This document shows, in pieces, positions 1 to 6,095 of a DNA stretch of 17,809 nucleotides (positions are counted from its first letter, which is position 1; each line of letters starts with the position of its first letter). The position numbers were made by a program, and so were the translations under genes. The stretch covers positions 1-17,809 of the forward strand of contig SFCS01000026.1 in the NCBI GenBank assembly GCA_004558485.1. Reading direction: 5' to 3'. The notes beneath the pieces are model-generated. The model had not been told where the DNA came from. It worked only from the letters and a program-made list of their open reading frames with translations, and did not search any database. Origin of the DNA: Ruminococcus sp. Its GTDB lineage: Bacteria > Bacillota > Clostridia > Oscillospirales > Acutalibacteraceae.

Positions 1-1
1 T

Positions 2-364
2 GAAGAGGTCCTTCCGTTTGTGGATTTGTTTCTGTATGATGTGAAAGCATATACGCCGCAATTGCACAAGGAGGGCACCGGTGCGTCTAATGAAAGGATA
101 CTGGAAAATCTGAAAAGGCTTTCCGGCAAAGCAGACATACTGGTGAGAGTCCCGGTGATCGGTGGTTATAATGACAGCGAAGAGGAACAAAAGAGAATTG
201 CCGCCTTCATAAGAGAGATAAAAACGGTGCAAACGGAGCTTTTACCGTATCACGCTTTGGGCGAGCATAAATATGATGCCCTCGGGCGCGTTTGTCAAAG
301 CTTTTCTGTTCCGGACACAAATAGGTTGCGAAATATATGGGGCAATGAAGCGGCAGTCAAATGA
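2..364 (+). CDS. Glycyl-radical enzyme activating protein, C-terminal part (5' truncated)
   Basis: Only the last 120 residues are in the window; the gene begins upstream. The visible part matches the C-terminal half of radical-SAM activases of the pyruvate formate-lyase activating enzyme type. It reads FLYDVKAYTPQLHKEGTG near its start, then ILENLKRL, RVPVIGGYND and ELLPYHALGEHKYDALG, the usual order of blocks in these activases. Such enzymes cleave S-adenosylmethionine to generate a glycyl radical on a partner enzyme. The cluster-binding CxxxCxxC motif would lie upstream of the window, so it cannot be checked, and the partner enzyme is not visible. The stop codon lies inside the inverted repeat of a terminator. 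Base use is less GC-rich than in the genes that follow: the line 61-120 has 28 G/C of 60. The family call is firm; the specific target enzyme is unknown. Confidence 0.85.
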   Translation, partial: EEVLPFVDLFLYDVKAYTPQLHKEGTGASNERILENLKRLSGKADILVRVPVIGGYNDSEEEQKRIAAFIREIKTVQTELLPYHALGEHKYDALGRVCQSFSVPDTNRLRNIWGNEAAVK

Positions 365-378
365 CTGCCGCTTTTTTT
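350..378 (+). terminator. Rho-independent terminator overlapping the activase stop codon
   Basis: GCGGCAGTCA (350-359) and TGACTGCCGC (362-371) form a perfect 10-base inverted repeat around AA, followed directly by seven T residues (372-378). The two innermost pairs cannot close over so short a loop, so about 8 bp form in RNA. The TGA of the upstream gene is the first codon of the right arm. The hairpin separates this gene from the spoIIIA operon. Confidence 0.92.
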
Positions 379-400
379 GTTCTATCCTGCCATGCTTGTA

Positions 401-408
401 CATACATT
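401..408 (+). promoter_or_regulatory. Possible sigma-E type -10 element for spoIIIA
   Basis: CATACATT matches the -10 consensus CATACAwT of the mother-cell sporulation factor sigma E, which drives spoIIIA in Bacillus subtilis. About 14 bases upstream only a poor -35 can be proposed (TCTATCC region, 381-387). A start 6-8 bases downstream would place the 5' end at or just before the AAAGGAGG ribosome site (414-421), giving an unusually short leader. The match and the context support it; the weak -35 and tight spacing argue for caution. Confidence 0.42.
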
Positions 409-428
409 GTGACAAAGGAGGCGGAGGC

Positions 429-1460
429 ATGAGTGCATTTGAAAAGGCGGTGCGGTTTTTGCCGGAGGAGGCGGGACGAGCCCTGTCGGCCATCCCGCCG
501 CATCAGCAGCATCGCATACAGGAAATTCGGCTACACAGGGACGGATTGCTGCTTTTGTCGTTGCCGGAGGGGGAGATGGCGGTGTCGGCGACGGGTGCGC
601 TGACAAAAGAGGCGGCGCCCGATGCCGTGCGCTGCTCCGCGCAAACGCTGGAGCGCACCTTTTATAAGCTGTGCGACTATTCGGTACATACGCACAGCGC
701 AGAGCTGCGGGAAGGGTTTGTGACGGCGCGGGGCGGGTTTCGCGCCGGTATCGCCGGAACGGCGGTGACGGAAAACGGAGAGGTCACGGCGGTGCGGGAC
801 ATCCGCTCCATCTGTTTGCGCGTGGCACAGCGTCACGACGGCAGCGCCGCCGCACTTTTGCCGCTTTTGCAAAAGGGCATCCCCTCCATACTCATCGCCG
901 GTGAACCGTCCTCCGGCAAAACCAGTTTTTTGCGCGACATCGGCAGGATGCTGGCAGAGGGCAGCGCAGGAAGGCGGTATCGCGTCGCGGTCGTGGATGA
1001 GCGCGGCGAGATCGCGGGCGTCGGCGGACTGGAAAACGCCGACATTCTGACGGGCTGCCCGAAGGCGCGGGGCGTTTTACAGGCGGTGCGCACGCTGGCG
1101 CCGGATGTCATCCTTCTCGACGAGCTCGGCACACGGGCGGAGGTGGAGGCAGTGACGGAAAACCTGCACGCAGGCGTGCCCGCCATCGCCACGGCACATT
1201 GCCGCAACATCGACGAGGCGCTGTCCCGTCCCGCTATACGCCTTGCCCTCACAAGGCGCGTGTTTGAAAAGGTCGTGTTTTTACAGGGACGTGATGTCCC
1301 GGGAAATATCGCGGCGATCATGGGGGTGGAGGAAATTGAAGCTCATCGGCGCACTCGGCGTGATACTCGCCGGCACTTGCATGGGGCTTTTAGCGGTGAT
1401 GCGGCTGCATCGCCGACGGGATCTGTTGGCGAAAACGATCCTGTGGCTTTCCGATCTTGA
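429..1460 (+). CDS. spoIIIAA: Stage III sporulation protein AA (SpoIIIAA), ATPase
   Basis: SpoIIIAA is the cytoplasmic, secretion-type ATPase of the SpoIIIA complex that joins mother cell and forespore during engulfment. The ATG at 429 is chosen because AAAGGAGG (414-421) sits 7 bases upstream. Visible motifs are Walker A GEPSSGKT (residues 158-165), VVDERGEIAG just after it, Walker B VILLDELG with Asp231-Glu232, and the ATAHCRNIDEAL block. The recognisable family sequence ends around FEKVVFLQGRDVPGNIAAIMGVEEI, near base 1337. The frame then continues for about 40 residues with an Arg-rich, low-complexity tail and overlaps spoIIIAB by 125 bp. A TGA at 1337-1339 in the neighbouring frame would give the usual TTGA junction, so the tail may come from a lost base, for example in the G run 1322-1326. 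The identity is firm; the true C-terminus is doubtful. Confidence 0.93.
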   Translation: MSAFEKAVRFLPEEAGRALSAIPPHQQHRIQEIRLHRDGLLLLSLPEGEMAVSATGALTKEAAPDAVRCSAQTLERTFYKLCDYSVHTHSAELREGFVTARGGFRAGIAGTAVTENGEVTAVRDIRSICLRVAQRHDGSAAALLPLLQKGIPSILIAGEPSSGKTSFLRDIGRMLAEGSAGRRYRVAVVDERGEIAGVGGLENADILTGCPKARGVLQAVRTLAPDVILLDELGTRAEVEAVTENLHAGVPAIATAHCRNIDEALSRPAIRLALTRRVFEKVVFLQGRDVPGNIAAIMGVEEIEAHRRTRRDTRRHLHGAFSGDAAASPTGSVGENDPVAFRS

Positions 1461-1842
1461 AAGACGCCTTTCGTACACGCTGCCGCCGCTCAGAGACTTT
1501 CTGGAGGAGACGGCGAAAATGCCGGAATATGCTGCCCTCACCTTCATTCCCGCCGTTTTGCGGGAGCTTGACAGAACGGACATGGCGGCGGCGTTTTCGA
1601 CAGCGCTGCGGGAGGAAGAACGGCTGGACAGACTTGCGCCGGAGGAAACGGCGCTTTTGTGCCGTCTCGGCAGCATCCTCGGCACCAGCGATGCCAAAAC
1701 ACAGCTGCGCTGTGTCGGCGAGTGTACAGCGGGACTGCGGGAGCTTTGGCGGCAGACGCGCGAAAAGACCGTGAAGGCGGACAGACTCTATGTAACACTG
1801 GGGGCAGGCTGCGGCATGGCGGTCGCGGTGCTGCTCCTATAG
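1336..1842 (+). CDS. spoIIIAB: Stage III sporulation protein AB (SpoIIIAB)
   Basis: This is a 168-residue membrane protein of the SpoIIIA complex; the B. subtilis protein is about 171 residues. It resembles type II secretion GspF-like helical proteins. From the TTG start it reads MKLIGALGVILAGTCMGLLAV, one N-terminal membrane helix, followed by soluble helices (LSDLERRLSYTLPPLRDFLEE, LREEERLDRLAPEETALL) and a second hydrophobic stretch at the very end (GAGCGMAVAVLLL). The TTG at 1336 is preferred over the in-frame ATG at 1381 because the later start would cut off most of the first helix. GGAGG at 1328-1332 supports it, although the spacing of 3 bases is short. The start lies inside the spoIIIAA frame, in another phase. 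Confidence 0.88.
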   Translation: MKLIGALGVILAGTCMGLLAVMRLHRRRDLLAKTILWLSDLERRLSYTLPPLRDFLEETAKMPEYAALTFIPAVLRELDRTDMAAAFSTALREEERLDRLAPEETALLCRLGSILGTSDAKTQLRCVGECTAGLRELWRQTREKTVKADRLYVTLGAGCGMAVAVLLL

Positions 1843-1856
1843 CGGAGAGGAAAACA

Positions 1857-2051
1857 ATGGATATAGATCTGATTTTCAAAATTGCAGCTATCGGCATCAT
1901 TGTTGCCGTTCTCAACCAGCTTTTGGTGCGTTCGGGACGGGAGGAGCAGGCGATGCTCACAACCCTTGCGGGGCTTATCGTGGTGCTGTCCATGATCGTC
2001 ACCCAGATAAGTGAGCTGTTTGCCGCCGTGAAATCGGTGTTCGGTTTTTGA
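1857..2051 (+). CDS. spoIIIAC: Stage III sporulation protein AC (SpoIIIAC)
   Basis: This small integral membrane protein has 64 residues, compared with about 68 in B. subtilis. It has two hydrophobic helices, IFKIAAIGIIVAVLNQLLV and MLTTLAGLIVVLSMIVTQI, joined by a short charged loop (RSGREEQA). The pattern and operon position identify it. The ATG at 1857 follows AGAGG (1846-1850) with 6 bases of spacing; longer in-frame readings upstream lie inside spoIIIAB and are not supported. SpoIIIAC and the related SpoIIIAD are thought to form part of the membrane platform of the mother-cell channel. Confidence 0.93.
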   Translation: MDIDLIFKIAAIGIIVAVLNQLLVRSGREEQAMLTTLAGLIVVLSMIVTQISELFAAVKSVFGF

Positions 2052-2052
2052 T

Positions 2053-2442
2053 ATGGAACTGACGACAATTCTTTCCATGCTGCTTATCGCGGCATTTCTG
2101 ACGGTGCTTTTGCGCCGCTACCGCCCCGAGCTTGCCATGGGCGTCGGCATCGTGGCGGGCGCGATCGCGCTGCTTGCCGTTTTGAAAACGGCGACGCCCG
2201 CCGTTTCACAGCTGCAAGCGCTTTTGGACGGTGCCGCTCTGCCGCAGGCGTATACAGCCATTCTGTTCAAAGCGCTCGGCATCTGCCTTTTGACGCAGCT
2301 GACGGCGGATGCCTGCCGCGATGCGGGGGAAAGCGCCCTCGCCGCCAAGGCGGAGCTGGCGGGAAAGCTGCTTTTGCTCGTTTTGTCGCTGCCGCTGTTT
2401 GAAAAGATCACCTCGCTGGCGCTGTCGTTGTTGCAGGAGTGA
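2053..2442 (+). CDS. spoIIIAD: Stage III sporulation protein AD (SpoIIIAD)
   Basis: This 129-residue polytopic membrane protein has the length usual for the family (about 133 in B. subtilis). Hydrophobic helices are TTILSMLLIAAFLTVLLRRY near the N-terminus, LAMGVGIVAGAIALLAVLKTA, AILFKALGICLLTQLTADA and KLLLLVLSLPLFEKITSLALSLL at the end, with TADACRDAGESALAAKAEL between the last two. The ATG lies 1 base after the spoIIIAC stop and I see no good ribosome site before it, so translation is probably coupled to spoIIIAC. SpoIIIAD belongs with SpoIIIAC in the membrane part of the feeding tube. Confidence 0.93.
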   Translation: MELTTILSMLLIAAFLTVLLRRYRPELAMGVGIVAGAIALLAVLKTATPAVSQLQALLDGAALPQAYTAILFKALGICLLTQLTADACRDAGESALAAKAELAGKLLLLVLSLPLFEKITSLALSLLQE

Positions 2443-2446
2443 AGCT

Positions 2447-3565
2447 ATGCGGAAATGTGCCATGATCCTCGCGCTGCTGCTTTTGCTGCTTTTGCCGGCA
2501 GCGGCAGAGGAGGACGCCTATTTTGCGGAGAATTTGGAGGAAAGCGGTGCCAATGCCCTTTTTGACGCGCTCTCGCCCGAAACACAGGAACTGTATCACA
2601 ACATCGGCGTATACAGCCTCTCCGACCTGCAGGAGGTCGACATCGAAAGGGCGACCTCCGACACACTGGCGTTGCTGACACAGGGGCTGAAAAAGCCTCT
2701 TGCGGGAACGGCGGTGTTATTGGCGGCGACCGTCCTCTGTGCCTATCTCAGCGGCATGCGGGAAACGGTCACGGAGGAGGGGCTCGGAACGGTATACAGC
2801 AGCGTCAGCGTGCTGACGGTGTGCGCGACCGTGCTTGTGCCGTTCATATCCTGTGTGCGCACGGTGCAAAAAGCATTGTCGGGCGCGGCGGTGTTTATGG
2901 GGAGCTTTTCGCCGGTCTACATCGCCGTTCTGGCGGCGAACGGACAGCTCCGTGCGGCGGCGTCCTATCAAACGGTGCTGCTGCTTTTCTCACAGCTCAT
3001 GACCTGGCTCACGGGCAGTGCGCTGATGCCGCTGTTGCTGTCGGCGGTCGCCATGGGGACGGTGAGCGCGGTGTCGGATACGGGAAACCTCAGAAAGCCG
3101 GGGGAAATGCTGCTCAAAGCCGTGACATGGACGCTCGGCATTGCGGCGGGCGCGTTCACAACCATGCTGTCAGTGAACAGCATGCTGGGGGCGGCAAGCG
3201 ACACGCTCGGTAACAAGATGATCAAGCTGTCGCTTGCGAGCTTTGTGCCGGTGGTCGGCGGCGCGGTGAGCGAGGCGTTTCTCACGGTGAAAAGCTGCGT
3301 GTCGCTGGTCAAGACCACCGTGGGGGCGTTCGGTATGCTCACCGTTTTATTGCTGCTGTTGCCCGCTGTGGTCGAATGTCTTTGTTGGCTTGCGGGACTT
3401 TGGGTGTGCGGGATGGCAGCGGAGGCGTTTTCACAGGGGACGCTTGCCGCGTTGATAAAGACCCTGCACACGGTCGTCAAGACCATGATCGCTGCCATGG
3501 CGACAGCGGCACTGTTCATGATCGTGGCGACGGCACTGGTGACGATGGCGGGAGGCGGCACATGA
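2447..3565 (+). CDS. spoIIIAE: Stage III sporulation protein AE (SpoIIIAE)
   Basis: SpoIIIAE is the large polytopic membrane subunit of the complex; it is 372 residues here against roughly 400 in B. subtilis. It starts with a signal-like helix (CAMILALLLLLLLPAAA) followed by an acidic extracytoplasmic stretch (FDALSPETQELYHNIGVYSLSDLQEVD). Several helices follow, among them PLAGTAVLLAATVLCAYL, VLTVCATVLVPFISCV, VYIAVLAANG, SALMPLLLSAVAMG, WTLGIAAGAFTTMLSV and MLTVLLLLLPAVVECLCWLAGLW, with a last helix MIAAMATAALFMIVATALVTM. The SFSPVYIAVLAANG and SLASFVPVVGGAVSEAF blocks are typical of the family. The ATG at 2447 is chosen because AGGAG (2435-2439) lies 7 bases upstream. The gene ends in an ATGA overlap with spoIIIAF. 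Confidence 0.95.
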   Translation: MRKCAMILALLLLLLLPAAAEEDAYFAENLEESGANALFDALSPETQELYHNIGVYSLSDLQEVDIERATSDTLALLTQGLKKPLAGTAVLLAATVLCAYLSGMRETVTEEGLGTVYSSVSVLTVCATVLVPFISCVRTVQKALSGAAVFMGSFSPVYIAVLAANGQLRAAASYQTVLLLFSQLMTWLTGSALMPLLLSAVAMGTVSAVSDTGNLRKPGEMLLKAVTWTLGIAAGAFTTMLSVNSMLGAASDTLGNKMIKLSLASFVPVVGGAVSEAFLTVKSCVSLVKTTVGAFGMLTVLLLLLPAVVECLCWLAGLWVCGMAAEAFSQGTLAALIKTLHTVVKTMIAAMATAALFMIVATALVTMAGGGT

Positions 3566-4035
3566 CAGGTTTTCTCGGTTGGGCAGGCGCGGTATGTATG
3601 GCGGCGGCGGGATGTACGCTGCTGCATATGCTGGTGGGCAAAAAGGGCATCGGCAAGGTCTTTCGCCTGATAACGGCGGCGTTTTTTCTGTGCGCGGTGC
3701 TGAGCTTTCTGCCGACGGTGCGCAAAACACTTGCAGAGCTGCCGCAGATCGAAGCGCAGACCGCCGACACCGACACGCTGCGCGCGGCAGCCGTGCGGCA
3801 GCTGCAGGAAGGAACAGAGGCGCGCCTGCTCGACATTGTCAACACTGCTCTGGCATCGTATGACCTGAAAGCGGAAAAAGTGGCGGTGGATATGGATACT
3901 TTGGCAGACGGCAGCATATCTATTAACCGTATTTCCGTCTTTGTGCTGCCTGCAAATGATCTGCGCTGCTCCACCGTCAAGCAGGTGGCAGAGCGGCGAC
4001 TCGGTATGGAGGTGGAGGTACATTATGCCGCATGA
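3562..4035 (+). CDS. spoIIIAF: Stage III sporulation protein AF (SpoIIIAF)
   Basis: This 157-residue bitopic protein is shorter than the B. subtilis protein (about 206). Two N-terminal membrane helices (GAVCMAAAGCTLLHMLV and VFRLITAAFFLCAVLSFL) are followed by a soluble C-terminal domain starting near residue 60. That domain resembles the ring-building domains of SpoIIIAG and SpoIIIAH, with NTALASYDLKAEKVAVDMDTL and a closing VKQVAERRLGMEVEVHY. The start shares ATGA with the spoIIIAE stop, so the two are translationally coupled; GGAGG (3551-3555) lies 6 bases upstream. Assignment rests on topology and operon order more than on a signature motif. Confidence 0.9.
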   Translation: MTGFLGWAGAVCMAAAGCTLLHMLVGKKGIGKVFRLITAAFFLCAVLSFLPTVRKTLAELPQIEAQTADTDTLRAAAVRQLQEGTEARLLDIVNTALASYDLKAEKVAVDMDTLADGSISINRISVFVLPANDLRCSTVKQVAERRLGMEVEVHYAA

Positions 4036-4591
4036 CACGGAAAAAAAGTGGACAGAACTGCCGTTTTTGAAGCCGTTTCAAAACGGCAAGGGCGTGAAGC
4101 TAGCCGTGGCAATCGGCGTTTTGGGAATGGTGCTGATCCTGCTTTCGGAGTGGCTGCCGTCCGGCACAAAGAAAACGGCGGCAGAGGTGCCGCAAAAAAC
4201 CACGGAGGGCTACCGCGCGGAGACGGAGGCGCGTCTCGAAACGCTGCTCACCGGCATGCAGGGGGTCGGCAGCTGCCAGGTGTATGTGACACTGGAAAAC
4301 GGCGTGGAATACGTCTATGCAAAAGAGCAAAAGGAAAACTCCGACTATTCCGAAAATAAGAACGAGGGCAGCGAAAAGGTCTCAAAAAGCGATAACACAC
4401 AGGAAAACATCATCATCATCGACAAGAATGGGGAAAAGACCGGGCTTTTGCTGACGGAAATACAACCGCAGGTGAAGGGCGTGGTCGTGGTGTGCGACGG
4501 CGGCGATAATGCGGCGGTCACCGAGCGCGTTGTCGCGGCGGTGACCACGGCTCTGAATATATCCTCAAGGCGCGTGTGCGTGACAAAATAA
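4025..4591 (+). CDS. spoIIIAG: Stage III sporulation protein AG (SpoIIIAG)
   Basis: This 188-residue protein has one membrane helix near residues 25-42 (VKLAVAIGVLGMVLILLSEWL) and a domain facing the intermembrane space. In B. subtilis SpoIIIAG forms a very large ring with a beta-triangle insertion in its ring-building motif. The recognisable block here is LETLLTGMQGVGSCQVYVTLENGVEYVYAKEQ. A charged, Ser/Asn-rich segment (residues about 105-135) follows, then IIIIDKNGEKTGLLLTEIQPQVKGVVVVCDGGDNAAVTERVVAAVTTALNI, the typical ending. The ATG at 4025 lies 11 bases inside the end of spoIIIAF and is preceded by GGAGG (4014-4018). Confidence 0.95.
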   Translation: MPHDTEKKWTELPFLKPFQNGKGVKLAVAIGVLGMVLILLSEWLPSGTKKTAAEVPQKTTEGYRAETEARLETLLTGMQGVGSCQVYVTLENGVEYVYAKEQKENSDYSENKNEGSEKVSKSDNTQENIIIIDKNGEKTGLLLTEIQPQVKGVVVVCDGGDNAAVTERVVAAVTTALNISSRRVCVTK

Positions 4592-4608
4592 AAAAGGAGA
4601 GAGCGGGC

Positions 4609-5169
4609 ATGAAGAAGATTTTTTTCAAGAAACAGGCATTGGTGTTGACACTGGTGGCGGCACTCGGGGTGGCTGTCTATCTCAACTATTCCTTCGCCGA
4701 CCGCGGCGTCGCGGCAAAAGGCGATACATCCGGAAAAACATTGGGGGAGGCGGTCTATGTGACAGATGACGGTAACAGCGGCGTAAAACAGGATGCTGCC
4801 GTGGCGGTGGATGCCAAGGTCAGTTATTTTGAACAGGCGAGAAAGAACCGCGAAAAAGCGAGAGACGAGGCGATCGATCTCATCAAGGACATTGCGGCGG
4901 ACATTCAGTCGGACAGCAGCGCTGCCAACAAGGCGCTCGAACAGACGACCGCGATCGCCAACGCTGTGACGGCGGAAGCAAAAATTGAGGATCTGGTGAA
5001 GGCAAAGGGATTGGAGGATTGTGTGGCGTATATCGCGGGCGATAACTGCTCTGTGGTTGTAAAGGCGGAGAGCCTCACAGGGGCGCAAACCCTTCAAATC
5101 ACCGAGATTGTGACCGCCCAAACGAAAATTCCGGCACAAAATATCAACATTATGGCAGTAAAATCATAA
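4609..5169 (+). CDS. spoIIIAH: Stage III sporulation protein AH (SpoIIIAH)
   Basis: SpoIIIAH is the mother-cell partner that binds forespore SpoIIQ across the intermembrane space. It has 186 residues here (about 218 in B. subtilis). It begins with a basic stretch and one membrane helix (ALVLTLVAALGVAVYLNYSF). A low-complexity linker follows, then the conserved SYFEQARKNREKARDEAIDLIKDI helix and a YscJ/FliF-like domain ending TAQTKIPAQNINIMAV. The ATG at 4609 is chosen because AGGAGA (4595-4600) lies 8 bases upstream; an in-frame alternative at 4576 overlaps spoIIIAG and adds only a charged tail. It is the last gene of the sporulation operon. No convincing terminator follows before the next promoter at 5195. 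Confidence 0.95.
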   Translation: MKKIFFKKQALVLTLVAALGVAVYLNYSFADRGVAAKGDTSGKTLGEAVYVTDDGNSGVKQDAAVAVDAKVSYFEQARKNREKARDEAIDLIKDIAADIQSDSSAANKALEQTTAIANAVTAEAKIEDLVKAKGLEDCVAYIAGDNCSVVVKAESLTGAQTLQITEIVTAQTKIPAQNINIMAVKS

Positions 5170-5194
5170 AAAAGTATTTCCTTCTTTCGGAAAG

Positions 5195-5205
5195 TGTGGT
5201 ATACT
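5195..5205 (+). promoter_or_regulatory. Extended -10 sigma-A promoter for the Asp23/Gls24 gene
   Basis: The sequence is TGTGGTATACT. TATACT (5200-5205) is a good -10 hexamer and TGTGG directly before it fits the Gram-positive TRTGn extension. The -35 region at the normal distance (TTTCCT, 5177-5182) is poor, as is common for extended -10 promoters. The predicted start, near 5212, places the ribosome site and the ATG at 5240 in a short leader. Confidence 0.6.
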
Positions 5206-5239
5206 AGTGGAAACTGAGACTCAAAGGGAGGAGATCCTT

Positions 5240-5599
5240 ATGGAGGAAAAAGCGTTTCAGAAGTCCGAGGGAACCTGCATTATTTCCGAAGAGGTGATCG
5301 CCACGATTGCCTGCACGGCGGCGATGGAGGTCGCGGGCGTTGCGTCCATGGGGGTGCGCCCCGATATTCGTCGGCTCATTCCGGGCACTACTGCGGGAAA
5401 ATCCGTGAAGGTGACGAGCAGCGAAAGCGCGATGACGCTGGATGTGTACATCAACATCCGCAAGAATTGCCGCATCCCCGATGTGGCGCAGCAGGTGCAG
5501 CATGATGTCAAGGTCGCGGTGCAGTCTATGACCTGCAAGCCGGTGACAAAGATCAATGTGCACATTGTCGGGCTGTCTTTGGACGAGGAGAAAAAGTAA
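5240..5599 (+). CDS. Asp23/Gls24 family envelope stress response protein
   Basis: This is a 119-residue soluble protein of the Asp23/Gls24 (DUF322) family. It shows the family's core pattern: GTCIISEEVIATIACTAAMEVAGVASMG at the N-terminus, VKVTSSESAMTLDVYINIRKNCRIPDVAQQVQHDVKVAVQSMT in the middle and VTKINVHIVGLSLDEE at the end. Relatives are small proteins linked to cell-envelope homeostasis; Staphylococcus Asp23 is held at the membrane by AmaP, which I do not find here. The ATG at 5240 is chosen because AAAGGGAGGAG (5224-5234) is well placed and the predicted transcript begins near 5212, which rules out the in-frame candidate at 5207. Position between spoIIIAH and nusB is common in Clostridia. 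The exact role is unknown. Confidence 0.92.
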   Translation: MEEKAFQKSEGTCIISEEVIATIACTAAMEVAGVASMGVRPDIRRLIPGTTAGKSVKVTSSESAMTLDVYINIRKNCRIPDVAQQVQHDVKVAVQSMTCKPVTKINVHIVGLSLDEEKK

Positions 5600-5608
5600 A
5601 TGCGAAAT

Positions 5609-5646
5609 GCCTTTCGCGGCGGGATGACCGATGCGAAGGGCTTTTT
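5609..5646 (+). terminator. Probable intrinsic terminator after the Asp23/Gls24 gene
   Basis: GCCTTTCGC (5609-5617) can pair with GCGAAGGGC (5633-5641) in a 9-bp stem with one G-U pair and a 15-base loop. Five T residues follow at once (5642-5646). It lies 10 bases after the stop codon. The short T run and large loop make it moderate rather than strong. Confidence 0.65.
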
Positions 5647-5699
5647 GCCGTGTACTTTGAAAATAAAATGCAATTTAAGTGGCATGAAAGGAATTGTAT

Positions 5700-6095
5700 A
5701 TGACACGAAGGGAAGCACGGGAGGCGGCGTTTGCGCTGCTGTTTGACAACACATTTTCGGACGACGGCATGGCGGCGGTGATCGAAAGCGCCGTGGAGTC
5801 CGACCTGTTGCAGGTGGACGATTTTGCTCTGCGCCTTGCAAACGGTGCTGCCGACAAGCAGGAAGAGCTTGACGGGCGCATCGAGGCGGCGGCGCATAAA
5901 TGGTCGATGCAGCGCATCTCCAGAGTGGCGCTCGCGATCATGCGGCTGGCGCTGTATGAGATCCTCTACGAGGAGGAGATCCCCACGAGCGTTTCCATCA
6001 ACGAGGCGGTGGAGCTTGCGAAGAAATACGGCTGTGACGAAGAGGCGACCTTTGTGAACGGCGTGCTCGGCGGCATTGTGAAGGCGCAGTCGTGA
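5700..6095 (+). CDS. nusB: Transcription antitermination factor NusB
   Basis: NusB is an RNA-binding protein that joins NusE (ribosomal protein S10) on boxA RNA to let polymerase read through rRNA operons. It has 131 residues, typical for the family. Clear signatures are RREAREAAFALLFD at the N-terminus, WSMQRISRVALAIMRLALYEILY in the middle and SVSINEAVELAKKYGCDEEATFVNGVLGGI near the end. The ATG at 5700 is chosen over the TTG at 5694 because AAAGGA (5687-5692) is 7 bases upstream. It heads the long housekeeping run. A TAAAAT hexamer (5664-5669) could be its -10 element, but no good -35 accompanies it. The stop shares GTGA with the next start. Confidence 0.96.
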   Translation: MTRREAREAAFALLFDNTFSDDGMAAVIESAVESDLLQVDDFALRLANGAADKQEELDGRIEAAAHKWSMQRISRVALAIMRLALYEILYEEEIPTSVSINEAVELAKKYGCDEEATFVNGVLGGIVKAQS

